Source: Roseobacter sinensis (GTDB taxonomy: Bacteria; Pseudomonadota; Alphaproteobacteria; Rhodobacterales; Rhodobacteraceae). Taken from it: a stretch of DNA of 64,000 nt. Location: NCBI RefSeq assembly GCF_025755255.1, contig NZ_JALIEB010000007.1, positions 62,001 to 126,000 on the forward strand, given 5' to 3'. A program made the translations under genes and the position numbers. Every line of letters starts with the position of its first letter. Position 1 is the first letter of the stretch. Below are positions 1 to 8,377 of this stretch, in pieces. The notes under the pieces were generated by a model, which searched no databases, was not told where the DNA came from, and saw nothing but the letters and a program-made list of their open reading frames with translations.

Positions 1-4
1 CCGC

Positions 5-1138
5 ATGGAGGCGCTGAACGCGATCGAGACGCTGAGTGATGAACAAAAATCGGAGCGGGCCGCGCTGCGTAAAGAAGCGCGCGATCTGGGCCGGGATCTT
101 GAGCTGACCGAGGATTTCACCAACATCACCGCGCGGGACAAGTTCGACTGCTATTTCATCGACGACTTCCCGACGCTCGCCCGGCTGGAGCCGCCAGAGG
201 ACATCACCTATCGTCGCGTGCCGGACGAAGAGGCGATTGCCGCGGGCCGGGAGGGGGCGACCAAGGTGATCGAGCAGATCAAGGACCCGGTCGAGGGCCG
301 CAAGGTCACCATCTTCACCTATTCGGCCGAAAGCATCGACATCTCCATCAACTACCTCCGCGCCCAGTTTGCGGGCGGCTTTGATGCAATGACCAATGTG
401 CTGCGGCAGTCGCTCATTCGGGTCGAGGTGGCCTTCATGCAGACCCCCTGGCTGGTGGTCGCGTTTCTCTTCATCGCGCTCAGTTGGGCCTTCGCGGGGC
501 TCGGTACGACCATTTTCGTAGCGAGTTCCTTGGGTTTCCTTGCGCTCTTCGAGCTCTGGCAGATTGCGATGCAGACCATGGCGCTGGTGGTTGTCTCGAC
601 GGCTGTCTGCGTACTCGTCGGGCTGCCCATCGGTATATGGATGGCCAAGAACAAGTGGTTCCGATGGATCACCGAGCCGATCCTCGATGTGATGCAGACC
701 ATCCCCTCGCTCAGCTATCTGGTGCCTGCCGTGGCTTTCTTTGGCATCTCGCAGCCACCCGCGGTACTTGCCACCGTGATCTTCGCGATGCCGCCGATGA
801 TCAAGCTGACCGCACTTGGCATTCTGCAGGTGCCCGAAAGCACCAAGGAGGCGGCGCTGGCCTTCGGGGCCTCCGAAAAGCAGCTCTTGCGCAAGGTCGA
901 GCTGCCCATGGCGATCCCCTCGATCATGGCGGGGTTGAACCAGACGATCATGCTGGCCCTCTCGATGGCCACCATCTCGGCGTTCATCGGCGCTGAAGGG
1001 CTCGGCGCCATCGTGACCTCTGCCCTCGGCGACGCGCAGGCGGGCAAGGGGCTTTTGGCGGGCATCGCCATCGCGCTCGTTGCGATGATGATCGACCGCA
1101 TCCTCAAAGGGATCCGGAACTCGTTCAGCCGGATCTGA
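5..1138 (+). CDS. Glycine betaine/proline-type ABC importer permease, probably 5'-truncated by the window edge
   Basis: Inner-membrane permease of a quaternary-amine or proline importer (ProW/OpuAB class). The first membrane segment is near residues 146-166 and the MetI-type transport domain fills about 185-377. The EAA loop that contacts the ATPase is at residues 282-284, followed by the usual conserved Gly. The family ending is intact. The first 140 residues are charged and soluble, which is longer than a usual ProW N terminus. The frame is still open at base 2, so the Met at base 5 need not be the true start. The binding-protein gene follows 40 bp downstream. The ATPase gene is presumably upstream, outside the window. 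Substrate is inferred from family only. Confidence 0.85.
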   Translation: MEALNAIETLSDEQKSERAALRKEARDLGRDLELTEDFTNITARDKFDCYFIDDFPTLARLEPPEDITYRRVPDEEAIAAGREGATKVIEQIKDPVEGRKVTIFTYSAESIDISINYLRAQFAGGFDAMTNVLRQSLIRVEVAFMQTPWLVVAFLFIALSWAFAGLGTTIFVASSLGFLALFELWQIAMQTMALVVVSTAVCVLVGLPIGIWMAKNKWFRWITEPILDVMQTIPSLSYLVPAVAFFGISQPPAVLATVIFAMPPMIKLTALGILQVPESTKEAALAFGASEKQLLRKVELPMAIPSIMAGLNQTIMLALSMATISAFIGAEGLGAIVTSALGDAQAGKGLLAGIAIALVAMMIDRILKGIRNSFSRI

Positions 1139-1178
1139 CACCAACACCTCGAACACGTTCATAACAGGGAGACACAAC

Positions 1179-2132
1179 ATGAAACTTTGGACATCCACCG
1201 CCATCGCCGCCGCGCTGGCCTTCAGCGCCGCACCCGGTATCGCGCAGGAAAAGATCACACTCTCGGACCTCAGCTGGAACGGGGCGCAGGCCATCGGCCA
1301 TGTGCTGAGCGCCATCATCGAAGGGGAAATGGGCGGCGAGGCCGAGATCGTCTCTGGTATGAACCAGGCCGCCGTGATCATGGCCGGCATGGACAAGGGC
1401 GACGGCTCGATCGACGTCTACACCGACCTCTGGATGCCCAACCAGCAGGCGCTTTGGGACGAATACATCGACGGGAACCAGACGGTTCTGACCAACAAGC
1501 CCTACAAGGGCACGTCCAACATCTATGTGCCGAGCTACATGGCCGACAAGGTTTCCTCCATCGAGGACCTCAACAACCCCGAGATTGCCGCGATGTTCGA
1601 CACCGACGGCAATGGCAAGGGGGAATACTGGGCCGGGGACGTGACCTGGGCCTCGACCAAGCGCTGGCAGATCAAGTTCAAATCCTACGGTCTCGACGGG
1701 CTTTGGGAGCCGAACATCGTCTCTGCCGATACGTTCAAGGCTGGTCTTGAGGCCGCCTATACCGCGGGCAAACCGCAGCTCTTCTACTACTGGACGCCCG
1801 AGGCGATCCACGTGAAGTACGATCTGACCGCTCTCGAAGAGCCGGAGCGTTTTGATGGCTGCGAGGATGTCGATCTTGATGCGGAAGACTGGCTCGAAGT
1901 GTCCAGCTTTGAATGCGTGATCGCGGCCAACGACATCTTCGTCGCCTACTCCAAGTCGCTGGAAGAGCGGAACCCGGCCGTTGCCAAGATGCTGTCGAAC
2001 GTGCAGTTCACCGGTGATGAGATCAACGGCTGGATCGTCGAGATGTTCGAGAACAAGCGCGACCCGCGCGAGGTGGCCGAGGACTGGATCGCGGACAACA
2101 AGGAAACCGTGAACTCCTGGATCAACGGCTGA
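1179..2132 (+). CDS. Glycine betaine/proline-type ABC transporter substrate-binding protein
   Basis: Periplasmic ligand-binding protein of the OpuAC/ProX family, 317 aa. It has a clear signal peptide (residues 1-22, Lys then an Ala-rich hydrophobic core, cleavage near IA-QE), followed by a full OpuAC domain rich in Trp and Tyr, as expected for cation-pi binding of quaternary amines. A good ribosome site (GGGAGA) lies about 9 bp before the ATG. It is the last gene of the importer operon and is followed by a strong hairpin at 2143-2184. Binding proteins in this family may prefer glycine betaine, choline, carnitine, proline betaine or DMSP; the sequence alone does not decide which. Confidence 0.9.
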   Translation: MKLWTSTAIAAALAFSAAPGIAQEKITLSDLSWNGAQAIGHVLSAIIEGEMGGEAEIVSGMNQAAVIMAGMDKGDGSIDVYTDLWMPNQQALWDEYIDGNQTVLTNKPYKGTSNIYVPSYMADKVSSIEDLNNPEIAAMFDTDGNGKGEYWAGDVTWASTKRWQIKFKSYGLDGLWEPNIVSADTFKAGLEAAYTAGKPQLFYYWTPEAIHVKYDLTALEEPERFDGCEDVDLDAEDWLEVSSFECVIAANDIFVAYSKSLEERNPAVAKMLSNVQFTGDEINGWIVEMFENKRDPREVAEDWIADNKETVNSWING

Positions 2133-2142
2133 TCCCTGGGGA

Positions 2143-2184
2143 CACGTGAACGGCCGCGTCAGATCCGGCGCGGCCTTTCACGTG
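2143..2184 (+). terminator. Hairpin terminator after the betaine importer
   Basis: A 16-bp stem with one mismatch (arms 2143-2158 and 2169-2184) and a 10-nt loop starts 10 bp after the binding-protein stop codon. There is only a short T tract inside the right arm, so it may be a terminator or a 3'-end stabilising stem. Confidence 0.6.
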
Positions 2185-2375
2185 CTCGAAGGCTTTCTTC
2201 CTTCGGGCGGTTGACCCGCGATCAGGCATCGGCACGGCATCGCAGACGGTCCCGAACCAGAGACGCATGAGTCGCAACTGCAACACTCTCGCACCGTTTG
2301 AAATCCCATGTTTTCAAGGCGTCGCCGGATTGCTACCGAGGAAGAACCAGTAAAACAGGGCAGTCTGACGGGCAT

Positions 2376-3428
2376 ATGAAGGCGGGCTTGAACGGCACGT
2401 TTGTAATCTCCTGGTCGCAAACCGAGATCGACGGTCTGGACAGCCCGCCGCTGGACGCGCTGCGCGTGGGGGCAGCATGGTCCTGGCGCGGCGATGCCCG
2501 CCGGGTAGTCGGTTCACAAAGTCAGCAGGACTTCCGGCCAGGCAACCCGCGGTGTCAGGTTAGCACCTCCAGGCGGGGGTCTCTTTCATCCCCGCTGCCG
2601 GAGCATGTTGGCCAGAGCCTGGCGCCAGCCTGTCCCAATCCACCAAGTGACGGCTGTTTTGTCGTGACCGATGGGGCGCAAAGCTACAGCGTGATGCTGC
2701 TGGAGACGGGCTCAGCCTCTGCACCGTACCTGATGTTTCAGGATGAGTTGCCGCCGCGGGGCACCGACCTTTGGGTGATGCGTCAAAGCGGGCAGGCGGC
2801 TCATACCGACGTCCGGCACTCGGGCGACAAAGCCATCATCTGCTTCACCCCGGGCACCCGCCTTGCGACCCTCTCGGGCCAGCGGCGGGTCGAGCAGCTG
2901 CGCATCGGCGATCTGGTGCTGACGCAAGACAACGGGCCGCAACCGGTGCAGTGGATCGGGCGGCGCCACATGAGCGAAGCGCGGCTTTTCGCCGAACCGG
3001 CGTTCCGGCCCGTGCGCATCCGCGCCGGGGCACTTGGGGTGGACCGGCCGGATCAGGAGCTGCTCGTCTCACCGCAGCACCGGATGCTGGTTTCGAGCGA
3101 CGCCGCGCGCGACCTGTTCGATACCACGGATGTGCTAGTGGCGGCCAAGGACCTCATCGACGGCCGCGCGATCACTGTCGATCTCGCCGTGCGGGAGGTG
3201 ACCTATATCCACGTGCTGCTGCCGGGGCACAATATTTTGTGGGCCAACGGCGTGCCGACGGAGAGTTTCCATCCCGCCAGCGCATCGCTTCACTTGCTGA
3301 CTGCCGAAGACCGGTCCGCGCTCTTGGCGGCCCTGCCTGGGCTGGCGGGCGGTGCGGACTGCTACGGAGGCTACGCCCGCCGCAACCTCACGAAAGCCGA
3401 AGCCGCCGTGCTGCGCCACGCGGCCTGA
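2376..3428 (+). CDS. Hint-domain (Hedgehog/intein-like) protein
   Basis: 350 aa if started at the ATG at 2376; an in-frame ATG at 2298 would add 26 residues with no domain support. The C-terminal half is a Hint domain of the type common in Rhodobacteraceae. The nucleophile-like Cys is residue 156 in an ICFTPGTR motif, there is a conserved SPQHRM block (His 235), and the ending contains LLPGHNILWANG. The first 150 residues resemble no domain I know. There is no intein C-terminal extein junction, so this is a stand-alone Hint protein rather than an intein. Such domains can self-cleave, but processing here is inference. Not operonic with its neighbours. Confidence 0.8.
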   Translation: MKAGLNGTFVISWSQTEIDGLDSPPLDALRVGAAWSWRGDARRVVGSQSQQDFRPGNPRCQVSTSRRGSLSSPLPEHVGQSLAPACPNPPSDGCFVVTDGAQSYSVMLLETGSASAPYLMFQDELPPRGTDLWVMRQSGQAAHTDVRHSGDKAIICFTPGTRLATLSGQRRVEQLRIGDLVLTQDNGPQPVQWIGRRHMSEARLFAEPAFRPVRIRAGALGVDRPDQELLVSPQHRMLVSSDAARDLFDTTDVLVAAKDLIDGRAITVDLAVREVTYIHVLLPGHNILWANGVPTESFHPASASLHLLTAEDRSALLAALPGLAGGADCYGGYARRNLTKAEAAVLRHAA

Positions 3429-3434
3429 GCGCGT

Positions 3435-4010
3435 TCAGCCCTCGGCTCCGATCACGGCGGCGATCACCGCCTTGGCGCTGTCACTCGACCAGTTCGCATC
3501 GCCCCGCAACCGGGCAATCTCGCGCCCCTCGGGATCGATCAGGACGGTGATCGGAAGGCCGAAGATGCCCATCTGGCTGGCGAGTGCCTGTTTCGGATCC
3601 TGATGCCGCGGCAGGTTGTCGACACCGATTTCGGCGAAGAACTTCTTGATGCCTTCGGGCGAATTTCGGCCTGTCGCGAGGGTGACGACCTCGAAACTGT
3701 CACCGCCGAATTCCGCCTGCAGCTCAGAGAGTTGCGGCATCTCCTTGCGGCAGGGCGCGCACCACGTGGCCCAGAAATTCAACAGGATGTATTTGCCGTG
3801 GTAGGCTTCAAGCGTCTGTTGCCCCGCGCCATCGGCGAGCTCGAACGCCGCGGTCGAGGTCGCCTCGGGCACCTCATGGAAGACAAGCTTCTTCATGTCG
3901 CCTTCCCGCAGAAGCGCCGCTGCCGCGAGATCGGCTTGCGCCGCGGCCGGAGCCATGATTGCGCCTGCGCCGAGGGCCGTGTAAACGAGCGCCGCAAGTA
4001 TTCTTTTCAT
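3435..4010 (-). CDS. TlpA-like periplasmic thioredoxin-fold protein
   Basis: 191 aa. A signal peptide or N-terminal anchor (residues 1-25) is followed by an AhpC/TSA-thioredoxin domain. The redox motif WCAPC gives Cys 84 and Cys 87, and the cis-proline block GLPITV comes later, as expected for TlpA/ResE-type thiol:disulfide reductases acting in the periplasm, for example in cytochrome c maturation or copper-site assembly. It is transcribed divergently from argH with only 24 bp between the two start codons, so their promoters must overlap each other's coding ends. This argH-tlpA pairing is, to my knowledge, usual in Rhodobacteraceae. The specific substrate is unknown. Confidence 0.88.
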   Translation of the reverse strand: MKRILAALVYTALGAGAIMAPAAAQADLAAAALLREGDMKKLVFHEVPEATSTAAFELADGAGQQTLEAYHGKYILLNFWATWCAPCRKEMPQLSELQAEFGGDSFEVVTLATGRNSPEGIKKFFAEIGVDNLPRHQDPKQALASQMGIFGLPITVLIDPEGREIARLRGDANWSSDSAKAVIAAVIGAEG

Positions 4011-4034
4011 TCTCCCTCCGAAGGGTTCAGACCG

Positions 4035-5447
4035 ATGACAGACACGCCCGGTTCTTCCTCTGGCGCCGCCTCCAACCAGATGTGGGGGGGGCGTTTCGCC
4101 GATGGTCCGGATGCGATCATGGAAGCAATTAATGCTTCGATCGGTTTCGACAAACGGATGGCGGCGCAGGATATCGCGGGCTCACGTGCTCATGCCGCGA
4201 TGCTGGGCGCAACCGGCATTTTGGAACCTAGCGATGTGGAAGCGATCCGGGAAGGCCTGCTCACAGTCTTGTCAGAAATCGACGAGGGGCGGTTTGCTTT
4301 CTCGACGGCGCTGGAAGACATCCACATGAACGTGGAGGCCCGGCTCAAGGAAATCATCGGCGAACCGGCGGGCCGTCTGCATACGGCGCGGAGCCGCAAC
4401 GACCAGGTCGCAACAGACTTCAAGCTCTGGGTGCGGGATCAGTTGGACGCCGCCGAGGGCGGGTTGATCGCGTTGATCCAGGCCCTGCTCGAGCAGGCCG
4501 AGGCCGGCGCGGACTGGGTCATGCCCGGCTTCACCCATTTGCAGACCGCACAGCCGGTCACCTGGGGCCATCACATGATGGCCTATGTCGAGATGTTCGG
4601 GCGCGATCTCAGCCGGATGCGGGACGCACGCGCCCGGATGAACACCTCACCGCTCGGGGCCGCGGCACTGGCCGGGACCTCGTTCCCGATCGATCGGCAG
4701 ATGACCGCCGAGGCGCTCGGCTTCGACGCGCCCGCGGCCAATTCGCTCGATGCGGTGAGCGATCGTGACTTTGCGCTCGAATTTCTTGGCGCTGCAAGCA
4801 TCTGTGGCGTGCACCTGAGCCGCTTCGCCGAAGAGCTGGTGATCTGGTCCTCGGCGCAATTCCGGTTCGTCACCCTGTCGGACCGGTTCTCCACGGGCTC
4901 GTCGATCATGCCGCAGAAGAAGAACCCGGATGCCGCCGAACTCATCCGCGCCAAGGTGGGGCGCATCTTCGGCGCCAATGCCGCGCTCACGATGGTGATG
5001 AAAGGGCTGCCGCTGACCTATTCCAAGGACATGCAGGAGGACAAGGAGCAGGTGTTTGACGCGGCCGACACGCTGATGCTGTCCCTGGCCGCAATGGTGG
5101 GGATGGTCGCCGACATGACCGTCAATCGCGATGCTTTGGCCGCCGCCGCCTCCTCGGGCTTCTCAACCGCAACCGATCTGGCCGACTGGCTGGTGCGCGA
5201 GCTGTGCCTGCCGTTCCGGGAGGCGCACCATATCACCGGAACCCTCGTCGCCCTGGCCGAGCGCAAGGGCTGTGATTTGCCTCAGCTCAGCCTGGAGGAT
5301 ATGACATCGGTGCACGCCGGCATCACCGCAGAGGTCTTCGACGTGCTCGGGGTGGAAAACTCCGTCAACAGTCGTACGTCTTACGGGGGAACGGCGCCTG
5401 TGCAGGTCCGGGCCCAGATCGCTCGGTGGAAGGAGATGATCGCATGA
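4035..5447 (+). CDS. argH: Argininosuccinate lyase
   Basis: Last step of arginine synthesis: L-argininosuccinate to arginine plus fumarate, cytosolic homotetramer. 470 aa from the ATG at 4035, the family's normal length. The frame is open much further upstream, but the upstream part overlaps tlpA antisense and is not family sequence. The N-terminal MWGGRF block and the fumarase-superfamily signature [11 protein letters not shown] at residues 288-298 (mobile loop with the catalytic Ser) are intact. The stop codon overlaps the next start (ATGA at 5444), so it heads an operon with two micro-lipoproteins and a DUF2834 gene. Confidence 0.97.
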   Translation: MTDTPGSSSGAASNQMWGGRFADGPDAIMEAINASIGFDKRMAAQDIAGSRAHAAMLGATGILEPSDVEAIREGLLTVLSEIDEGRFAFSTALEDIHMNVEARLKEIIGEPAGRLHTARSRNDQVATDFKLWVRDQLDAAEGGLIALIQALLEQAEAGADWVMPGFTHLQTAQPVTWGHHMMAYVEMFGRDLSRMRDARARMNTSPLGAAALAGTSFPIDRQMTAEALGFDAPAANSLDAVSDRDFALEFLGAASICGVHLSRFAEELVIWSSAQFRFVTLSDRFSTGSSIMPQKKNPDAAELIRAKVGRIFGANAALTMVMKGLPLTYSKDMQEDKEQVFDAADTLMLSLAAMVGMVADMTVNRDALAAAASSGFSTATDLADWLVRELCLPFREAHHITGTLVALAERKGCDLPQLSLEDMTSVHAGITAEVFDVLGVENSVNSRTSYGGTAPVQVRAQIARWKEMIA

Positions 5448-5617
5448 AACATCTGGCTTGGGCGGCTGCCCTCGCTCTGCTGGCAGGATGCGGCGCGGAT
5501 GGTGAGCCCGTCACGCCACAAATCAACGGCGGAGTGACGATCAACCAGAATGGCATCTATCCCCGCGCGTCGGTGGGCGTGGGCAAGGGGCCGCTCTCGG
5601 TCTGGCTGGGGCTATGA
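5444..5617 (+). CDS. Small lipoprotein linked to argH
   Basis: 57 aa, starting at the ATG that overlaps the argH stop. Residues 1-18 are a lipoprotein signal with lipobox LLAGC, so the predicted mature lipoprotein is only about 38 residues (Gly, Val and Asn rich) and attached to a membrane by a lipidated Cys. Its stop overlaps the next ATG in the same ATGA way, so translation of the run argH to 5778 looks coupled. I believe similar mini-lipoproteins sit between argH and lysA in other roseobacters; function is unknown. Confidence 0.75.
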   Translation: MKHLAWAAALALLAGCGADGEPVTPQINGGVTINQNGIYPRASVGVGKGPLSVWLGL

Positions 5618-5778
5618 TCCGGGGGGTGGCCGTGCTGGTCTGCGTGACCGCGATTGGGGCGTGTACGGGGCAGTCGGGCCAGCGCGCGTTGGAGACGCCC
5701 GTGGCAAAGGACGCGGAGACCGACGCGGGCGTGCGCGTCTCCGGCTATGCCACCTTCGGATACATCAAGGGGCACTGA
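5614..5778 (+). CDS. Second small lipoprotein of the argH operon
   Basis: 54 aa (ATG 5614, stop 5776-5778). Hydrophobic N terminus ending in AIGAC, a plausible lipobox, then a short polar tail finishing in YATFGYIKGH. The start is in an ATGA overlap with the preceding lipoprotein gene, and the stop abuts the GTG start of the DUF2834 gene. Support is the tight packing, the lipobox and the codon usage. No known domain. Confidence 0.65.
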   Translation: MIRGVAVLVCVTAIGACTGQSGQRALETPVAKDAETDAGVRVSGYATFGYIKGH

Positions 5779-6096
5779 GTGGCACGGCTCCGGCTGATAT
5801 GGCTGCTGCTGGCGATTTGGGGTGCAATCCACCCGATGAGCTATTTCCTGCAATGGTTTAACGAGAACAGCTACGACCTGATGGCGATGGTCGATGCCTG
5901 GCACGCCAACCCCGCCACCAGCGGCCTTGTCTGGGATCTGACCATCGCGGCGGTGACGCTGACCGTCTGGGTTTTGGTCGAATGCACACAGAAGCGGGCA
6001 TGGCTCGGGCTGTTGGCGATTCCCGCGACGTTCTGCATCGGCGTCAGCTGCGGGCTGCCTCTTTATCTCTACCTACGGTCGAAGCCTGCGGCATAG
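5779..6096 (+). CDS. DUF2834 family membrane protein
   Basis: 105 aa from a GTG directly after the preceding stop. Three hydrophobic segments (about 5-25, 48-68 and 74-95) and the DUF2834 pattern of an aromatic, Asn-containing stretch after the first helix. Inner-membrane protein of unknown function. It is the end of the argH operon; the 176 bp after it are AT-rich and hold the promoter of the next gene. Confidence 0.75.
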   Translation: MARLRLIWLLLAIWGAIHPMSYFLQWFNENSYDLMAMVDAWHANPATSGLVWDLTIAAVTLTVWVLVECTQKRAWLGLLAIPATFCIGVSCGLPLYLYLRSKPAA

Positions 6097-6272
6097 GCAC
6101 TCTCATAGCGATGAAATTTGCGCTAAAATTTGTGCGAATCTCCCCATTTTTTGCGTTTTTTGATCTTTTCAGTCTGTCTTTCGCTCCGGAAACATGGCAA
6201 AAAACATCGAGAGAACGGTGAGTGGCCGATTTCGGTCGAAGGGATACCGAGTAATTCTTGAAGGAGATGGGG

Positions 6273-6941
6273 ATGAATACCTTTTTGAAAGCCGCTGCGA
6301 TCGCAGCGACAACAGTTGTAGGGGCGCAGGCTGCGTCAGCCGCAACCTTGACGTTGGATTTTGAAGGTCTGACCGCGAACCAGGCGCTGACGTCGGTGAC
6401 GGTGGGGACGACTACGTTTAACATCACAACTTCCGTCAGCGAGGCGATCCTGTTCGATACGCTGGACAACACAACCAGCGATCACGTCGGTGACCCGGAC
6501 ATCATTCCGGCCGTTCAGGGCGAAAATGGTGTTGGTGGCAATGTGCTGATCCTCCGGGAAGACGGCAGCAACCCGCTCGCGAATGACCGCGCTGGCGGTG
6601 GCACGATCACCTTTACTCTGGCGAGTGGTCCTGACCTGGCGCTGATTGGCGCGTCCGGTATCGATGATGACACATGGAATTTCGCTGAATCCTTCGCTGG
6701 TGCGCTCGGCACGCTAACCCTGGGCGGCGAGAGCGAAACCGGCACAGTGAGCTTCTTGCCCAGCTTTATGACCGTTGGCAGCTTCTTCACCATTGAATAC
6801 GAAGGTTCCGGTGCCATTGACTCGCTGGTCTTTGACGATGGTCTCACGCCTGTACCGGTTCCGGCGGCGCTGCCGTTGATGCTGGCAGGTCTGGGCGGCC
6901 TTGGCGTGATGGCACGCCGCCGCAAGACACGCAAAAGCTGA
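6273..6941 (+). CDS. VPLPA-CTERM sorting-domain exported protein
   Basis: 222 aa. The start was chosen at 6273 because AAGGAG lies 6 bp upstream; an in-frame ATG at 6258 precedes that site. Signal peptide residues 1-25 (cleavage near ASA-AT), then a beta-rich Thr/Gly domain of about 170 residues, then a C-terminal sorting tail: VPVPAALPLML, a short hydrophobic helix and a terminal RRRKTRK cluster. This tripartite tail is the VPLPA-CTERM/PEP-CTERM type, processed by an exosortase and usually tied to exopolysaccharide export. No exosortase gene is in this window. The body resembles no domain I can name. It stands alone between an AT-rich promoter region and a clear terminator. Confidence 0.85.
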   Translation: MNTFLKAAAIAATTVVGAQAASAATLTLDFEGLTANQALTSVTVGTTTFNITTSVSEAILFDTLDNTTSDHVGDPDIIPAVQGENGVGGNVLILREDGSNPLANDRAGGGTITFTLASGPDLALIGASGIDDDTWNFAESFAGALGTLTLGGESETGTVSFLPSFMTVGSFFTIEYEGSGAIDSLVFDDGLTPVPVPAALPLMLAGLGGLGVMARRRKTRKS

Positions 6942-6965
6942 TAAGAACTGACATCCGGATTTGAA

Positions 6966-6988
6966 GGGCGGCTCCGGCCGCCCTTTTT
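6966..6988 (+). terminator. Rho-independent terminator
   Basis: A 7-bp perfect GC stem (6966-6972 with 6977-6983), a 4-nt loop and five T residues (6984-6988), 24 bp after the VPLPA-CTERM stop codon. Confidence 0.9.
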
Positions 6989-7017
6989 CGTGGCAGATGA
7001 CCAGACACTTCGGCAGA

Positions 7018-7045
7018 TTGCGTCGCTGCGCCGGTCTGCTATAGG
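7018..7045 (+). promoter_or_regulatory. Candidate sigma-70 promoter for lysA
   Basis: TTGCGT (7018-7023), a 16-bp spacer and TATAGG (7040-7045), 26 bp ahead of the lysA ATG and just after the preceding terminator. Motif match only. Confidence 0.4.
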
Positions 7046-7071
7046 CAAGCACGATCAATCAAGGGCTGGTC

Positions 7072-8337
7072 ATGGACCATTTTCTCTACCGCAACGGCGC
7101 TTTGCACGCCGAAGATGTTCCGGTCGCAGAGATTGCGGCCGCAGTCGGCACGCCGTTCTACGTCTATTCCACCGCCACTCTCTTGCGGCACTTCCAGCTC
7201 TTTGACGAGGCGCTTGAGGGGCTCGACCATCTTGTCTGCTATGCCATGAAAGCGGCGAGCAACCAGGCCATCCTGAAGACGCTCGCCAAGGCCGGTGCGG
7301 GCATGGATGTGGTCTCGGGCGGCGAGTACATGCGGGCCAAGGCTGTTGGCGTTCCAGGTGACAAGATCGTCTTCTCCGGCGTGGGCAAGACGGCGGCGGA
7401 AATCCGGCTGGCCCTCGAAGGCGGGATCCGCCAGTTCAACGTCGAATCCGAACCGGAGATGGAGGTGCTCGACGCCACCGCCCGCGCCATGGGCCAGGTG
7501 GCTCCGATCACGATACGGGTGAACCCGGACGTCGATGCCAGAACTCACGCGAAGATCGCCACCGGCAAATCCGAGAACAAATTCGGCATCCCCATCTCCC
7601 GGGCCAAAGAGGTCTATGCGCTGGCCGCGTCGATGCCGGGCCTCGACGTCGTTGGGATCGATGTGCACATCGGCAGCCAGCTGACCGATCTTGTCCCGTT
7701 CGAGCTGGCCTATCGGAAGGTGGCCGAACTCACCACGCAACTCCGCGCCGAGGGGCACGACATTCGCCGCCTCGATCTTGGTGGCGGGCTTGGCATCCCC
7801 TATGCGCGCGACAATCAGGCGCCACCGCTGCCGTCTGACTACGGCGCGATGGTCAAGCGCACGCTGGGGCATCTGGGCTGCGAAATCGAGATCGAGCCCG
7901 GACGGCTGATCGCCGGAAACGCCGGCATCATGGTCTCGGAAGTGATCTATGTGAAATCCGGCGAAGATCGCGATTTTCTCATCATCGACGGGGCGATGAA
8001 CGATCTGATCCGCCCCGCCATGTATGAGGCCTATCACGACATCGTTCCCGTCGTCGAACCGGCGCCCGGAGCCGAACAGGCGACCTTCGATATCGTGGGC
8101 CCGGTGTGCGAAACCGGCGATACGTTTGCGCGCGGGCGCCAGATGCCGGCAGTAACTGCGGGCGATCTCGTTGCCTTCCGGTCTGCTGGCGCTTATGGCG
8201 CGGTTATGAGCAGCGAGTACAATTCTCGACCGCTCATCCCCGAAGTTCTGGTGAATGGGGATCAATTTGCGGTTATTCGCCGACGTCCGACCTTTGACGA
8301 AATGATAAATCGAGATACCATTCCAGAATGGCTTTGA
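7072..8337 (+). CDS. lysA: Diaminopimelate decarboxylase
   Basis: Last step of lysine synthesis: meso-diaminopimelate to lysine plus CO2, PLP-dependent fold-III decarboxylase in the cytosol. 421 aa, full length. The PLP lysine lies in the CYAMKAASN block near residue 60. Also present are the GAGMDVVSGGE stretch, the HIGSQ motif with the GGGLGIPY phosphate-binding glycines, the EPGR motif, and GPVCETGD, which supplies a catalytic Cys across the dimer. It lies upstream of the TIGR02302 gene with a 40-bp gap, probably one transcript. Confidence 0.97.
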   Translation: MDHFLYRNGALHAEDVPVAEIAAAVGTPFYVYSTATLLRHFQLFDEALEGLDHLVCYAMKAASNQAILKTLAKAGAGMDVVSGGEYMRAKAVGVPGDKIVFSGVGKTAAEIRLALEGGIRQFNVESEPEMEVLDATARAMGQVAPITIRVNPDVDARTHAKIATGKSENKFGIPISRAKEVYALAASMPGLDVVGIDVHIGSQLTDLVPFELAYRKVAELTTQLRAEGHDIRRLDLGGGLGIPYARDNQAPPLPSDYGAMVKRTLGHLGCEIEIEPGRLIAGNAGIMVSEVIYVKSGEDRDFLIIDGAMNDLIRPAMYEAYHDIVPVVEPAPGAEQATFDIVGPVCETGDTFARGRQMPAVTAGDLVAFRSAGAYGAVMSSEYNSRPLIPEVLVNGDQFAVIRRRPTFDEMINRDTIPEWL

Positions 8338-8377
8338 GCCCGTATCCCCGGGGTCATGGACAATCGGAGACGAAGCG

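Noticed and set aside
3603-4034. Upstream extension of argH
   Set aside because: The frame is open, but it lies antisense over the tlpA gene and has no family similarity; ArgH starts at 4035.
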